The notes under the pieces are model-generated. The model ran no database searches. It was not told the origin of the DNA and was given only the letters and a program-made list of their open reading frames with translations. 64,000 nt of DNA, taken from Cedecea selenatireducens. Its GTDB lineage: Bacteria; Pseudomonadota; Gammaproteobacteria; Enterobacterales; Enterobacteriaceae. Below are positions 1 through 7,667 of this stretch, one piece after another. Numbering within the stretch: position 1 is the stretch's first letter; the number at the start of each line of letters is the position of its first letter. Made by a program: the position numbers and the translations under genes. The stretch spans positions 248,001 to 312,000 of the forward strand of contig NZ_JBHIKW010000003.1 of assembly GCF_042138895.1 (NCBI RefSeq), given 5' to 3'.

Positions 1-963
1 GACGTCTGGTACGACACCAAATCGACCGGCGGCCGCTTTAAACGTTCGGAATCCGCCTTCCGCAACTGGCTAACCGCCGACGGCGCACCCGGCCCAACGG
101 GAAAAGAGGGATTTGCCGCGGAGAAAGACCGCTATCATCTTTATGTTTCTCTTGCCTGCCCCTGGGCACACCGCACGCTGATTGTGCGTAAGCTGAAAGG
201 GCTTGAACCGTTTATCTCCGTTTCCGTCGTCAACCCGCTGATGCTGCAAAACGGCTGGACGTTTGCCGAGGATTTTCCGGAGTCAACCGGCGACACGCTT
301 TATCACCACGATTTTCTCTATCAGCTCTACCTGCAGGCCGATCCTCACTACACCGGCCGCGTGACGGTGCCCGTGCTTTGGGACAAGAAAAACCAGACAA
401 TAGTCAGCAATGAGTCCGCAGAAATCATTCGTATGTTTAATACGGCCTTTGATGCTCTCGGTGCCCGTGCAGGGGATTATTACCCTGACGCTTTAAAAAG
501 CGATATTGATGAGCTGAACGGCTGGATTTATGACACGGTAAATAACGGCGTGTACAAATCAGGTTTTGCCACCTCTCAGGAAGCCTATGACGAAGCCGTG
601 GAGAAAGTCTTTACTTCCCTGGCACGCCTTGAGCAAATCCTCGGTCAGCATCGCTACTTAACCGGCCAGCAGTTGACCGAAGCGGATATTCGCCTGTGGA
701 CCACTCTGGTGCGCTTTGACCCGGTGTACGTCACCCACTTTAAGTGCGATAAGTACCGCATCAGTGATTACCCAAATCTTTACGGCTTCCTGCGCGATAT
801 CTATCAGATACCCGGCGTGCGTGAAACGGTAAGCTTCCCGCATATCCGCACTCACTATTATTGCAGCCACAAAACCATCAACCCAACGGGCATTATTTCC
901 ATCGGCCCTGCTCAAGATTTAGACGAGCCGCACGGGCGCGATGAGCGGTTTAGGAAGCGTTAG
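1..963 (+). CDS. yqjG: Glutathionyl-hydroquinone reductase YqjG, 5' truncated by window edge
   Basis: Omega/Xi-class glutathione transferase of the ECM4/YqjG family, a cytoplasmic enzyme that reduces glutathionyl-hydroquinones to hydroquinones. The frame is open from base 1, so about the first 10 residues are missing compared with the roughly 328-residue E. coli protein. The catalytic CPWAHR motif is present with its Cys codon at 157-159, followed by the thioredoxin-like N-terminal domain and a helical C-terminal GST domain (LTEADIRLWTTLVRFDPVY). The C-terminal tail DLDEPHGRDERF is typical. It is followed after 104 bases by yhaH, as in E. coli, so the pair moved together. Family assignment is firm; the true start lies outside the window. 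Confidence 0.95.
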   Translation, partial: DVWYDTKSTGGRFKRSESAFRNWLTADGAPGPTGKEGFAAEKDRYHLYVSLACPWAHRTLIVRKLKGLEPFISVSVVNPLMLQNGWTFAEDFPESTGDTLYHHDFLYQLYLQADPHYTGRVTVPVLWDKKNQTIVSNESAEIIRMFNTAFDALGARAGDYYPDALKSDIDELNGWIYDTVNNGVYKSGFATSQEAYDEAVEKVFTSLARLEQILGQHRYLTGQQLTEADIRLWTTLVRFDPVYVTHFKCDKYRISDYPNLYGFLRDIYQIPGVRETVSFPHIRTHYYCSHKTINPTGIISIGPAQDLDEPHGRDERFRKR

Positions 964-1051
964 GAATATTCAGTACAACAACGATTTACGGCCAATGTAT
1001 TCACGACTATCCTTGAGTCGATCGCTTATCGTTCAGGTGATTGTCGGATAA

Positions 1052-1067
1052 TTAAGGCAGGCCTTAA
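1052..1067. promoter_or_regulatory. Palindrome covering the yhaH ribosome-binding region
   Basis: TTAAGGC-AG-GCCTTAA is a perfect 7-bp inverted repeat ending directly at the yhaH ATG. It contains the only Shine-Dalgarno-like AGG of this gene. It could be an operator or a structure limiting translation; no regulator is known to me for it. Confidence 0.4.
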
Positions 1068-1439
1068 ATGGATTGGTATTTCAAAGCACTAACAAATTAC
1101 ATTGGGTTTGGCGGCCGTGCGCGCCGCAAAGAATACTGGATGTTTCATCTGGTGAACTTCGTTCTGGCGGCGGTGCTAAGCGTGCTGGATAAGATGCTTG
1201 GGCTACACATTTATAAAGACGAAGGTGCGCTCACCACGATTTACAGCGTCCTGGTTTTCCTGCCGCTTTGGGCAGTACAGTTCCGTCGCCTGCACGACAC
1301 CGATCGCTCTGCCTGGTGGCTGCTGTTGCTGTTAATTCCGATTGTCGGTTGGTTGATCATTCTGGCATTCAACTGCCAGGACGGCACCCCGGCAACCAAC
1401 CGCTTCGGGCCAGATCCTAAAGCCCCGAACCTCTACTAA
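1068..1439 (+). CDS. yhaH: DUF805 inner-membrane protein YhaH
   Basis: Small DUF805 membrane protein of 123 residues (E. coli YhaH is about 121). The N-terminus MDWYFKALTNYIGFGGRARR is the family signature, a short cytoplasmic segment rich in Arg followed by three hydrophobic helices (about residues 25-42, 55-73 and 84-102). The motif QFRRLHDTDRSAWW sits between helices 2 and 3. The C-terminus ENRFGPDPK-like segment is conserved (TNRFGPDPKAPN). Function is unknown. The ATG at 1068 is fixed by the conserved start and lies just after a palindrome (1052-1067) that includes the ribosome-binding region. Probably co-transcribed with yqjG. Confidence 0.95.
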   Translation: MDWYFKALTNYIGFGGRARRKEYWMFHLVNFVLAAVLSVLDKMLGLHIYKDEGALTTIYSVLVFLPLWAVQFRRLHDTDRSAWWLLLLLIPIVGWLIILAFNCQDGTPATNRFGPDPKAPNLY

Positions 1440-1441
1440 AC

Positions 1442-1476
1442 AAAAAGGGCGTACCTTTCGGTGCGCCCTTTTCTTA
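1442..1476. terminator. Bidirectional terminator between yhaH and mpl
   Basis: A 12-bp stem (1444-1455 with 1460-1471, one G-T pair) has a TTTC loop, an A-tract upstream and T-rich sequence downstream, so it can terminate both convergent genes. Confidence 0.85.
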
Positions 1477-1490
1477 TCAGACCGACGCGC

Positions 1491-2876
1491 TTAAAAAGCC
1501 TGTTCGTTCTGCTGTTCCGCTTTCTTCGCCAGGCCATCCAGCAGTTTCTGGTGAATACCGCCGAAACCGCCGTTGCTCATGACCAGAATGTGGTCGCCCG
1601 GCTGTGCCGTTTTCACCACCATTTCCGCCAGCGTGTCCACATCTGCGCTCCAGTGTGCCGGCTGCACGCAGGCTTCGGCGACTTCAGCCACCTGCCACGG
1701 AATATGCTGCGGCTGAAGCAGGAAGACTTCGTCTGCGCGCCCCAGCGACGGCGCCAGGTCATCTTTGCAGACGCCCATCTTCATGGTGTTTGAACGAGGC
1801 TCCAGCACGGCCAGAATACGTGCGGTGCCGCCCACTTTCCCACGCAGGGCTGCCAGCGTCGCCAGAATAGCCGTTGGGTGGTGAGCAAAATCGTCATAAA
1901 CCGTGACGCCATGCGCTTCGCCGCGCAGTTCAAGGCGGCGGCGTGCGTTAACAAAACCATCCAACGCCTGAGCGGCATCGGCCGGGGTCACGCCAACGTG
2001 GCGAGCGGCGGCAATAGCCATCAGCCCGTTATGCATGTTGTGCTCGCCGACTAGCTGCCAGTTCACGTTGCCCACGCATTCCCCGTCCAGATACACTTCC
2101 CACTGAGAAGCATCGGTGGTCAGTTTCTTCGCCTGCCAGTGGCCTTGCTCGCCCACCAGTTCCTGCTCGCTCCAGCAGCCCATGGCGAGGGTTTGCTTCA
2201 GATTAGCGTCATTTTCCGGCCAGATGATTTTTCCCTGACCCGGCACGATGCGCACCAGGTGGTGGAACTGCTTCTGGATAGCTTTCAGGTCGTCAAAGAT
2301 ATCGGCGTGATCGAACTCAAGGTTGTTGAGGATCAGCGTGCGCGGGCAGTAATGCACAAATTTGGAACGCTTGTCGAAGAACGCGCAGTCATATTCATCG
2401 GCTTCAATCACGAAGAATGGGCTGTCACCCAGGCGAGCGGACACTTCAAAGTTGCCCGGCACGCCGCCAATGACAAAACCAGGCTTGTAGCCGCAGGCTT
2501 CCAGAATCCAGGTGGCCATACCGGCCGTCGTGGTTTTCCCGTGCGTCCCCGCAACCGCAATCACCCAGCGGTCACGCAGCACAAAGTCATGCAGCCACTG
2601 CGGGCCAGACATATAAGGAATGCCCTGTTCCAGAACGGCTTCCACACACGGATTCCCGCGCGTCATCGCGTTCCCGATGATAACCAGATCAGGATGTGGG
2701 TCGAGCTGGCTGGCGTCATAACCTTCGATTAACGAGATCCCCTGCTCTTCAAGCAGCGTACTCATCGGTGGGTAAACATTGGCGTCCGAGCCCGTCACTT
2801 CATGCCCTAAAGAGCGTGCCAGCATCGCCAGGCCGCCCATAAAGGTGCCACAGATCCCTAGAATGTGAATGCGCAT
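1491..2876 (-). CDS. mpl: UDP-MurNAc:L-Ala-gamma-D-Glu-meso-DAP ligase Mpl
   Basis: Murein peptide ligase that joins the recycled tripeptide L-Ala-D-Glu-mDAP to UDP-MurNAc in the cytoplasm, a step of peptidoglycan recycling. The 461-residue product has the Mur-ligase order: N-terminal Rossmann domain (ILGICGTFMGGLA), ATP-binding GTHGKTTTAG at residues 110-119, central EADEYDCAFFDKRSKF, and C-terminal domain with YDDFAHHPTAI. The start at 2876 (MRIHILG) matches the family and has AAGGAAA upstream; an in-frame ATG 30 bases earlier adds residues not seen in the family. Divergent from fbp across 175 bases. Confidence 0.97.
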   Translation of the reverse strand: MRIHILGICGTFMGGLAMLARSLGHEVTGSDANVYPPMSTLLEEQGISLIEGYDASQLDPHPDLVIIGNAMTRGNPCVEAVLEQGIPYMSGPQWLHDFVLRDRWVIAVAGTHGKTTTAGMATWILEACGYKPGFVIGGVPGNFEVSARLGDSPFFVIEADEYDCAFFDKRSKFVHYCPRTLILNNLEFDHADIFDDLKAIQKQFHHLVRIVPGQGKIIWPENDANLKQTLAMGCWSEQELVGEQGHWQAKKLTTDASQWEVYLDGECVGNVNWQLVGEHNMHNGLMAIAAARHVGVTPADAAQALDGFVNARRRLELRGEAHGVTVYDDFAHHPTAILATLAALRGKVGGTARILAVLEPRSNTMKMGVCKDDLAPSLGRADEVFLLQPQHIPWQVAEVAEACVQPAHWSADVDTLAEMVVKTAQPGDHILVMSNGGFGGIHQKLLDGLAKKAEQQNEQAF

Positions 2877-3051
2877 ACGAAACTTTCCTTTTTTTGTTTG
2901 GCGCACATTCTAACCGCATGGCTCAGGAGGCGAAACGCATTTCAGGATATTCCTTATCTTGCTGGCGCGATTCACCTGTGCGCGACAATTTGAAAATTTG
3001 TTAAGATTGTTGCGATCGCTTTATCCAACATAATGATGCAGGGAAAGTGTT

Positions 3052-4050
3052 ATGAAAACGTTAGGTGAATTTATTGTCGAAAAACAGCATGAGTTTTCGC
3101 ATGCAACCGGTGAGCTCACGGCTTTACTGTCGGCAATAAAGCTGGGCGCTAAAATCATCCACCGCGATATCAATAAGGCCGGTCTGGTTGATATCCTGGG
3201 GGCGAGCGGTGCCGAAAACGTGCAGGGCGAAGAGCAGCAAAAACTCGACCTGTTCGCAAACGAAAAACTCAAGGCAGCGCTGAAAGCACGCGGCATTGTG
3301 GCCGGTATCGCCTCTGAAGAAGAAGACGATATCGTCGTCTTTGAAGGCGCCGAGCAGGCAAAATACGTCGTGCTGATGGACCCGCTTGACGGCTCTTCTA
3401 ACATCGACGTCAACGTTTCTGTTGGCACCATCTTCTCTATCTACCGCCGCATTACGCCGGTCGGTACGCCGGTCACCGAAGAAGATTTCCTTCAGCCGGG
3501 CAACCAGCAGGTCGCCGCTGGCTACGTAGTGTATGGCTCGTCGACCATGCTGGTTTACACCACCGGCTGCGGCGTACACGCCTTCACCTACGATCCTTCC
3601 CTTGGCGTGTTCTGCCTGAGCCAGGAACGTATGCGCTTCCCGGAGAGAGGCAACACCTACTCCATTAACGAAGGCAACTACATTAAATTCCCGAACGGCG
3701 TGAAGAAGTACATCAAGTTCTGCCAGGAAGAAGATACCGCCAGCAAGCGCCCGTACACCTCGCGCTACATTGGCTCCCTGGTGGCGGACTTCCACCGTAA
3801 CCTGCTGAAAGGCGGGATTTATCTCTATCCAAGCACCGCCAGCCACCCGGAAGGCAAGCTGCGTTTACTGTATGAAGGTAACCCGATGGCGTTCCTTGCG
3901 GAACAGGCCGGCGGTAAAGCCAGCGACGGTAAAGAGAGAATTCTGGATATCATCCCAACCACGCTACACCAGCGCCGTCCGTTCTTCGTCGGCACTCAGC
4001 ATATGGTCGAGGACGTAGAGCGCTTTATTCGCGAATACCCGGACGCCTGA
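3052..4050 (+). CDS. fbp: Fructose-1,6-bisphosphatase class I
   Basis: Cytoplasmic gluconeogenic enzyme that hydrolyses fructose 1,6-bisphosphate to fructose 6-phosphate. The 332-residue length equals the E. coli enzyme. Metal-binding signature MDPLDGSSNIDVNVSVG is near residues 107-123, with the upstream acidic EEED segment (about residues 86-89) and the C-terminal substrate-binding segment GGIYLYP...EGKLRLLYEGNPMAFLAEQAGG. In E. coli allosteric control is by AMP and PEP/citrate; nothing in the sequence argues against the same here. Divergent from mpl, as in E. coli, but the next gene downstream differs. Confidence 0.98.
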   Translation: MKTLGEFIVEKQHEFSHATGELTALLSAIKLGAKIIHRDINKAGLVDILGASGAENVQGEEQQKLDLFANEKLKAALKARGIVAGIASEEEDDIVVFEGAEQAKYVVLMDPLDGSSNIDVNVSVGTIFSIYRRITPVGTPVTEEDFLQPGNQQVAAGYVVYGSSTMLVYTTGCGVHAFTYDPSLGVFCLSQERMRFPERGNTYSINEGNYIKFPNGVKKYIKFCQEEDTASKRPYTSRYIGSLVADFHRNLLKGGIYLYPSTASHPEGKLRLLYEGNPMAFLAEQAGGKASDGKERILDIIPTTLHQRRPFFVGTQHMVEDVERFIREYPDA

Positions 4051-4066
4051 TTTACTCTGCACCATA

Positions 4067-4090
4067 TGCCTCTTCCCCAGGGAAGAGGCA
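4067..4090. terminator. Hairpin between convergent fbp and chemoreceptor gene
   Basis: Perfect 10-bp stem TGCCTCTTCC / GGAAGAGGCA with a CCAG loop in the 48-base gap. No long T-tract follows on either strand, so it is a weak or Rho-assisted terminator. Confidence 0.55.
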
Positions 4091-4098
4091 TTAATCGA

Positions 4099-5652
4099 TT
4101 AATAACGGAACGAGGCCATCGCGGCGACCAGCTGTTGCGACTGCTCTTCCAGCGAATGTGTGGCGGCGGTGGACTGCTCGACCAATGCCGCGTTCTGCTG
4201 CGCCGCCTCATCCATCTGGCTTACCGCAATATTCACCTGCTCAATACCGTGGCTCTGTTCGTTAGAGGCATTGGCAATTTCGCGAACCAGTTTGGTCATC
4301 CGCATAATTTCTTCGGCGATTTCGTCCATAGTTTCCCCAGCCTGCTGCGCCAAATCGCTGCCCTCACCCACGTGGGTCTGAGAGTTAGAGATCAGGGTGC
4401 GGATCTCTTTTGCAGCTTCCGCGCTGCGGCTTGCCAGAGTACGAACTTCACCGGCCACCACGGCAAAACCACGGCCTTGCTCACCCGCCCGGGCCGCTTC
4501 AACCGAGGCGTTAAGCGCCAGAATATTGGTCTGGAAAGCGATGCCGTCGATAACGCTCAGAATATCGGCAATACGGCCTGCGCTGCCTGAGATGTCGCGC
4601 ATTTTTTCAATCACGTAGCAAACCATTTCGCTGCCGCGGTCGGCGGTGTCGGAAACCACTTTAGCCAGCTTGTGCGCCTGCTCCGCGTTGTCGGCGTTTT
4701 GTTTTACCGTCGCGGTAATTTGCTCCATGCTGGCCGCGGTTTCTTCCAGAGATGTCGCGGTAGATTCCGTACGCTGGGAGAGATTGAGGTTGCCTGCCGC
4801 CAGCTCGCGGCTGCCGGTATCAATCTGCGAAGAGGCGTCACGCACGCGGCTGACGGATTCCACCAGCGAGGTTCTCATCGCCACAATCGCGCCGGCAAGA
4901 CGGCCAAATTCGTTATTGCCGGTTTGCGGAAGCGGCTGGGTTAAATCCCCTTCCGCGACAAACTCCAGCTGATGAATTGCCTCATCCAAAGGCTTCAGCA
5001 GCAGGTGGCGCAGCGCCAGCCAGACCAGCACAATAATGGCGGCGGTCAGCAGCGCGGCGAGAATAATAAAGCCCAGAACGATTTTTTTGTGCAGCTGTAC
5101 GGCTGCTACTTCGCTGTTGCCGCGCGTTTCACCCCAGCGCTGGAATGCCTGAACGTCGTTATCAAACTTCAGCCCCAGCGGAATCAGGCTTTTTTCCAGC
5201 AGATCGTAATAATCGTCCGGGCTTTGTTTTTGTAACGCGGCCAGCATCGGGGAAATCCCCTGCGCCTGATAGGTGCCAAAGCTTTGCGCCAGGCTGGCAA
5301 GCAGCGCGTTGCCCTGGTCGTCGTTCACGCCGCTGTCGATAACGGACTTGAGGTTTTTCTGCGCCAGGCCAACTTCACCGGCAATGTTTTTCGTGGCTTT
5401 TGTCGCATCGTCCAGCATGCCTATTTCCATCTGGCGCACCGCCTGGCTTGCCTCATTGCGGGCACGAAGCAGCAGAATATAACCATCGCTAAGGCGCACC
5501 ATTTGCTCTCCCTGCAGGCGGTTTATGCGCTCAAGAGAGGAGGAACTTTGCTGCAGGGCATAAATGCCGATGCCGCTTACAACCAACAGCAAGAACGTCA
5601 TAACCGCTAACAGCGTCAGCAGCCCCGTACGAATCGACAAATTTCTCAACAT
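4099..5652 (-). CDS. Methyl-accepting chemotaxis protein without the CheR-tether pentapeptide
   Basis: Inner-membrane chemoreceptor of 517 residues. Seen: TM1 at about 10-33, periplasmic four-helix-type sensor domain, TM2 at about 190-213, HAMP domain, then a cytoplasmic signalling domain with the near-invariant tip IDGIAFQTNILALNAS..EAARAGEQGRGFAVVAGEVR. Methylation-site segments such as SLEETAASMEQ are present. The protein ends ..AMASFRY, so it lacks the NWETF/NWESF tail and must rely on other receptors for efficient CheR/CheB docking. The periplasmic ligand is unknown to me. A consensus FliA promoter lies upstream (5700-5726). In E. coli the same fbp-ppa interval holds ytfQRT-yjfF instead, so this is an insertion or replacement. 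Confidence 0.93.
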   Translation of the reverse strand: MLRNLSIRTGLLTLLAVMTFLLLVVSGIGIYALQQSSSSLERINRLQGEQMVRLSDGYILLLRARNEASQAVRQMEIGMLDDATKATKNIAGEVGLAQKNLKSVIDSGVNDDQGNALLASLAQSFGTYQAQGISPMLAALQKQSPDDYYDLLEKSLIPLGLKFDNDVQAFQRWGETRGNSEVAAVQLHKKIVLGFIILAALLTAAIIVLVWLALRHLLLKPLDEAIHQLEFVAEGDLTQPLPQTGNNEFGRLAGAIVAMRTSLVESVSRVRDASSQIDTGSRELAAGNLNLSQRTESTATSLEETAASMEQITATVKQNADNAEQAHKLAKVVSDTADRGSEMVCYVIEKMRDISGSAGRIADILSVIDGIAFQTNILALNASVEAARAGEQGRGFAVVAGEVRTLASRSAEAAKEIRTLISNSQTHVGEGSDLAQQAGETMDEIAEEIMRMTKLVREIANASNEQSHGIEQVNIAVSQMDEAAQQNAALVEQSTAATHSLEEQSQQLVAAMASFRY

Positions 5653-5699
5653 GCTACATTCCCGGTTAACGATGGCTTATGAATAAAGTAGTGAGCGTG

Positions 5700-5726
5700 T
5701 TATCGGCAATTTTCGGAAAATGTTTA
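5700..5726 (-). promoter_or_regulatory. FliA (sigma-28) promoter of the 4099-5652 chemoreceptor
   Basis: Read on the minus strand the sequence is TAAA-N15-GCCGATAA, an exact match to the class 3 flagellar promoter consensus. The -10 element ends 48 bases before the ATG at 5652. Spacing and both elements were counted by hand. Confidence 0.85.
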
Positions 5727-5888
5727 ATCAATTTGCGTTATTTATGCTCGTTAAGTGCTTGTTGCGGTGATGTTTACCTCAATCATGACAATGGCGTGAC
5801 GCCAGGCTTCCGCAGCCTAAAGCAGCGGGTTTGGCGGCGAGAAGGGGCGCGGTCAAAAAACAGCAAAAGACATTTAACCGCAGTTGGC

Positions 5889-5894
5889 TATAAT
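5889..5894 (+). promoter_or_regulatory. Probable -10 element of the ppa promoter
   Basis: A perfect TATAAT lies 40 bases before the ppa ATG. No good -35 hexamer is visible at the right distance. The rest of the 281-base gap (5653-5933) holds the FliA promoter of the neighbouring receptor and no further gene. Confidence 0.5.
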
Positions 5895-5933
5895 ATCGGG
5901 CACTTGAAATACACCAGGTTAAAGGAAACAGAC

Positions 5934-6461
5934 ATGAGCTTACTCAACGTCCCAGCGGGTAAAGATCTGCCGGAAGATATCTACGTTGTTATCGAAATCC
6001 CTGCTAACGCTGACCCAATCAAATACGAAGTAGACAAAGAGAGCGGCGCGCTGTTTGTTGACCGTTTCATGTCTACCGCGATGTTCTATCCGTGCAACTA
6101 CGGCTACATCAACCACACCCTGTCTCTGGACGGTGATCCGGTTGACGTGCTGGTCCCAACGCCATACCCACTGGAGCCAGGTAGCGTTATCCGTTGCCGC
6201 CCAGTTGGCGTGCTGAAGATGACCGATGAGTCTGGCGAAGACGCGAAGCTGGTTGCCGTACCGCACACCAAACTGAGCAAAGAGTACGATCACATCAAAG
6301 ATGTGAACGACCTGCCAGAACTGCTGAAAGCGCAGATCACTCACTTCTTCGAGCACTACAAAGATCTCGAGAAAGGCAAATGGGTGAAAGTTGACGGTTG
6401 GGACAACGCCGAAGCCGCTAAAGCTGAAATCATCGCCTCTTTCGAACGCGCTAAGAAGTAA
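5934..6461 (+). CDS. ppa: Inorganic pyrophosphatase (family I)
   Basis: Essential cytoplasmic enzyme that hydrolyses pyrophosphate to two phosphates and so pulls biosynthetic reactions forward. The 175-residue product matches the E. coli enzyme (176) nearly throughout; signature DGDPVDVLVPTPYPL with the three catalytic Asp is present, as are DESGEDAKLVAVP and the conserved FFEHYKDLEKGKWVKV. The start at 5934 (MSLLNVPAGKDL) is set by family alignment and AAAGGAAAC upstream; a longer open frame from 5679 has no similarity. High-quality terminator follows at 6476. Confidence 0.98.
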   Translation: MSLLNVPAGKDLPEDIYVVIEIPANADPIKYEVDKESGALFVDRFMSTAMFYPCNYGYINHTLSLDGDPVDVLVPTPYPLEPGSVIRCRPVGVLKMTDESGEDAKLVAVPHTKLSKEYDHIKDVNDLPELLKAQITHFFEHYKDLEKGKWVKVDGWDNAEAAKAEIIASFERAKK

Positions 6462-6475
6462 GTTAGCCCGGAAGA

Positions 6476-6506
6476 AAAAACACCGCCTGAGGGCGGTGTT
6501 TTTGTT
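6476..6506. terminator. Bidirectional terminator between ppa and chpB
   Basis: Stem AACACCGCC / GGCGGTGTT flanked by an A-tract and a T-tract, so it serves both ppa and chpB. The chpB stop codon begins at its right edge. Confidence 0.9.
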
Positions 6507-6856
6507 TATTCGATGATGGCCTGGAGTCTGGCTAAAACTTCCTCGACAACGTCTGCCGGCGCTGTTTCGCGTTTCTGCGCCCCGCAGCATTCAAGATCTA
6601 CCATTCTGGCCTGGTTAATTAATACCACGCCGCAGGTCTCTGTCCCGCATCCGCTCAGGGATACGGCAAAACCTGCGTCCCTTGCGTAATTTCCGCCCTG
6701 GGTTATAGGTGCCACTAGCGCAGTGCCCGTCTGGTTAAATGCCCGGGTTGAAAGCACAAGAGCAGGACGGCCTTCCCCCTGTTGCTCCCGGCCAACGGCG
6801 GGATTGAACCCCACGAGAACAATATCTCCCCTTTCAAAACCCCCTCGTCTCACCAT
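6506..6856 (-). CDS. chpB: ChpB toxin, MazF/PemK-family endoribonuclease
   Basis: Toxin of a type II toxin-antitoxin pair; MazF-family enzymes cleave mRNA at short sequences and stop growth. The 116-residue length equals E. coli ChpB. Seen: the MazF start FERGDIVLVGFNPAVGREQQGEGRPALVLS and the substrate-loop region APITQGGNYARDAGF, both strongly conserved. The 5' end overlaps the antitoxin gene by 7 bases, so the two are translationally coupled. Location next to ppa is the same as in E. coli. The region LSGCGTETCGVVLINQARM is more divergent than the rest. Confidence 0.95.
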   Translation of the reverse strand: MVRRGGFERGDIVLVGFNPAVGREQQGEGRPALVLSTRAFNQTGTALVAPITQGGNYARDAGFAVSLSGCGTETCGVVLINQARMVDLECCGAQKRETAPADVVEEVLARLQAIIE

Positions 6857-7101
6857 ACTTCTTTCCCGACCGGGTTATCCTTGCCCCAAATGTCTTCTTC
6901 AGAAATTTTTGGCGCCGACGGGTCGCCATGAGCTAATAGCTCATCCAGGGTATATTTTTTCCTTGCGGGTTTCATAATCAGCTGATTATCAATCACTTCC
7001 GCCTCCATGCTTTGTCCGATTTTTACGCCTAGCTCATCCATTAGTGCACCGGGAATGACCATACCAGCACTGTTCCCCCATTTTTTGATGGTGATGCGCA
7101 T
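6850..7101 (-). CDS. chpS: ChpS antitoxin, SpoVT/AbrB-fold
   Basis: Antitoxin that binds ChpB and, with it, represses the operon. The 83-residue length equals E. coli ChpS. The N-terminal swapped-hairpin DNA-binding domain MRITIKKWGNSAGMVIPGAL is diagnostic of MazE/ChpS antitoxins; the C-terminal half (KKYTLDELLAHGD...EDIWGKDNPVGKEVW) is the toxin-wrapping arm. It precedes and overlaps chpB by 7 bases. A perfect inverted repeat 22 bases upstream is the likely operator. Confidence 0.95.
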   Translation of the reverse strand: MRITIKKWGNSAGMVIPGALMDELGVKIGQSMEAEVIDNQLIMKPARKKYTLDELLAHGDPSAPKISEEDIWGKDNPVGKEVW

Positions 7102-7122
7102 GCTCTCTCCTGACAGATAAAG

Positions 7123-7137
7123 TTATACGAAGTATAA
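7123..7137. promoter_or_regulatory. Candidate ChpS/ChpSB operator
   Basis: TTATAC-GAA-GTATAA is a perfect inverted repeat 22 bases before the chpS start and carries -10-like TATAC sequence on both strands. AbrB-fold antitoxins typically autoregulate through such palindromes; the assignment is inferred. Confidence 0.55.
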
Positions 7138-7280
7138 ACAAATCTGCTCAAGATATCGTCAGTTATAAAAGGGACTCGGCAGAATAGCCAGCATGAAAGG
7201 GAAGCTGATTAACATTATGGGAGCGACTTCCCAGCATGTGTTGCAAAACCAGAAGGGGAGACAAATAGATGGGAGGCAGG

Positions 7281-7309
7281 AAAAAAACGGCCACGTGTTG
7301 GCGTGGCCG
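7281..7309 (-). terminator. Terminator of the tamA-tamB-ytfP operon
   Basis: On the minus strand a GGCCACG / CGTGGCC stem with a 6-base loop is followed by seven T residues, 12 bases beyond the ytfP stop. Confidence 0.85.
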
Positions 7310-7320
7310 CTTAGGTTTGC

Positions 7321-7665
7321 TTAGTTTTTTTCTCGATCCAGCCAGTTACCGCTGTCGATGCGGGTTAACCCCTCCACCGGGCGCTGGTAGACGTACATCC
7401 ACGCGCCGCCGTAAGGTGTCTGAATCAGCTGACGGCTGTACTCGCCCCCTTTGGTGCGCAGCGCGTCAAGCTCGGAAAGCGTGGAGGCATCTATTCGGTA
7501 AACTTCACCCAATACCACGCCATCTCCCGGCACGGCGCCTGGATAATGCCCAAGGCTATACAACACGTAGTTTTCCTGCGTGTGGTCGCCCAGCCACTGG
7601 GCGTTGGTCATCCAGTGGCTGTTGCCTTGTTTGCGTCGTAAACTGCCGTAAACAAATATTCGCAT
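7321..7665 (-). CDS. ytfP: Gamma-glutamylcyclotransferase-fold protein YtfP
   Basis: Small GGCT/AIG2-like protein of 114 residues (E. coli YtfP 113). The glycine-rich N-terminal signature MRIFVYGSLRRKQGNS and the conserved Glu region ALRTKGGEYSRQLI (catalytic-type Glu) are visible, as is the final YVYQRPVEGL strand. Members of this fold cyclise gamma-glutamyl groups, but the substrate of YtfP is not established. It begins 2 bases after tamB ends and so is the third gene of the tam operon. Confidence 0.95.
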   Translation of the reverse strand: MRIFVYGSLRRKQGNSHWMTNAQWLGDHTQENYVLYSLGHYPGAVPGDGVVLGEVYRIDASTLSELDALRTKGGEYSRQLIQTPYGGAWMYVYQRPVEGLTRIDSGNWLDREKN

Positions 7666-7667
7666 TG

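Noticed and set aside
5679..5933. N-terminal extension of ppa
   Set aside because: The extension overlaps the FliA promoter of the neighbouring gene and a TATAAT before ppa, and the conserved protein begins at 5934.
7123..7137. Similarity of TTATACGAAGTATAA to a loxP arm
   Set aside because: Only part of one arm resembles loxP, the spacer and second arm are missing, and the position before chpS explains it better as an operator.
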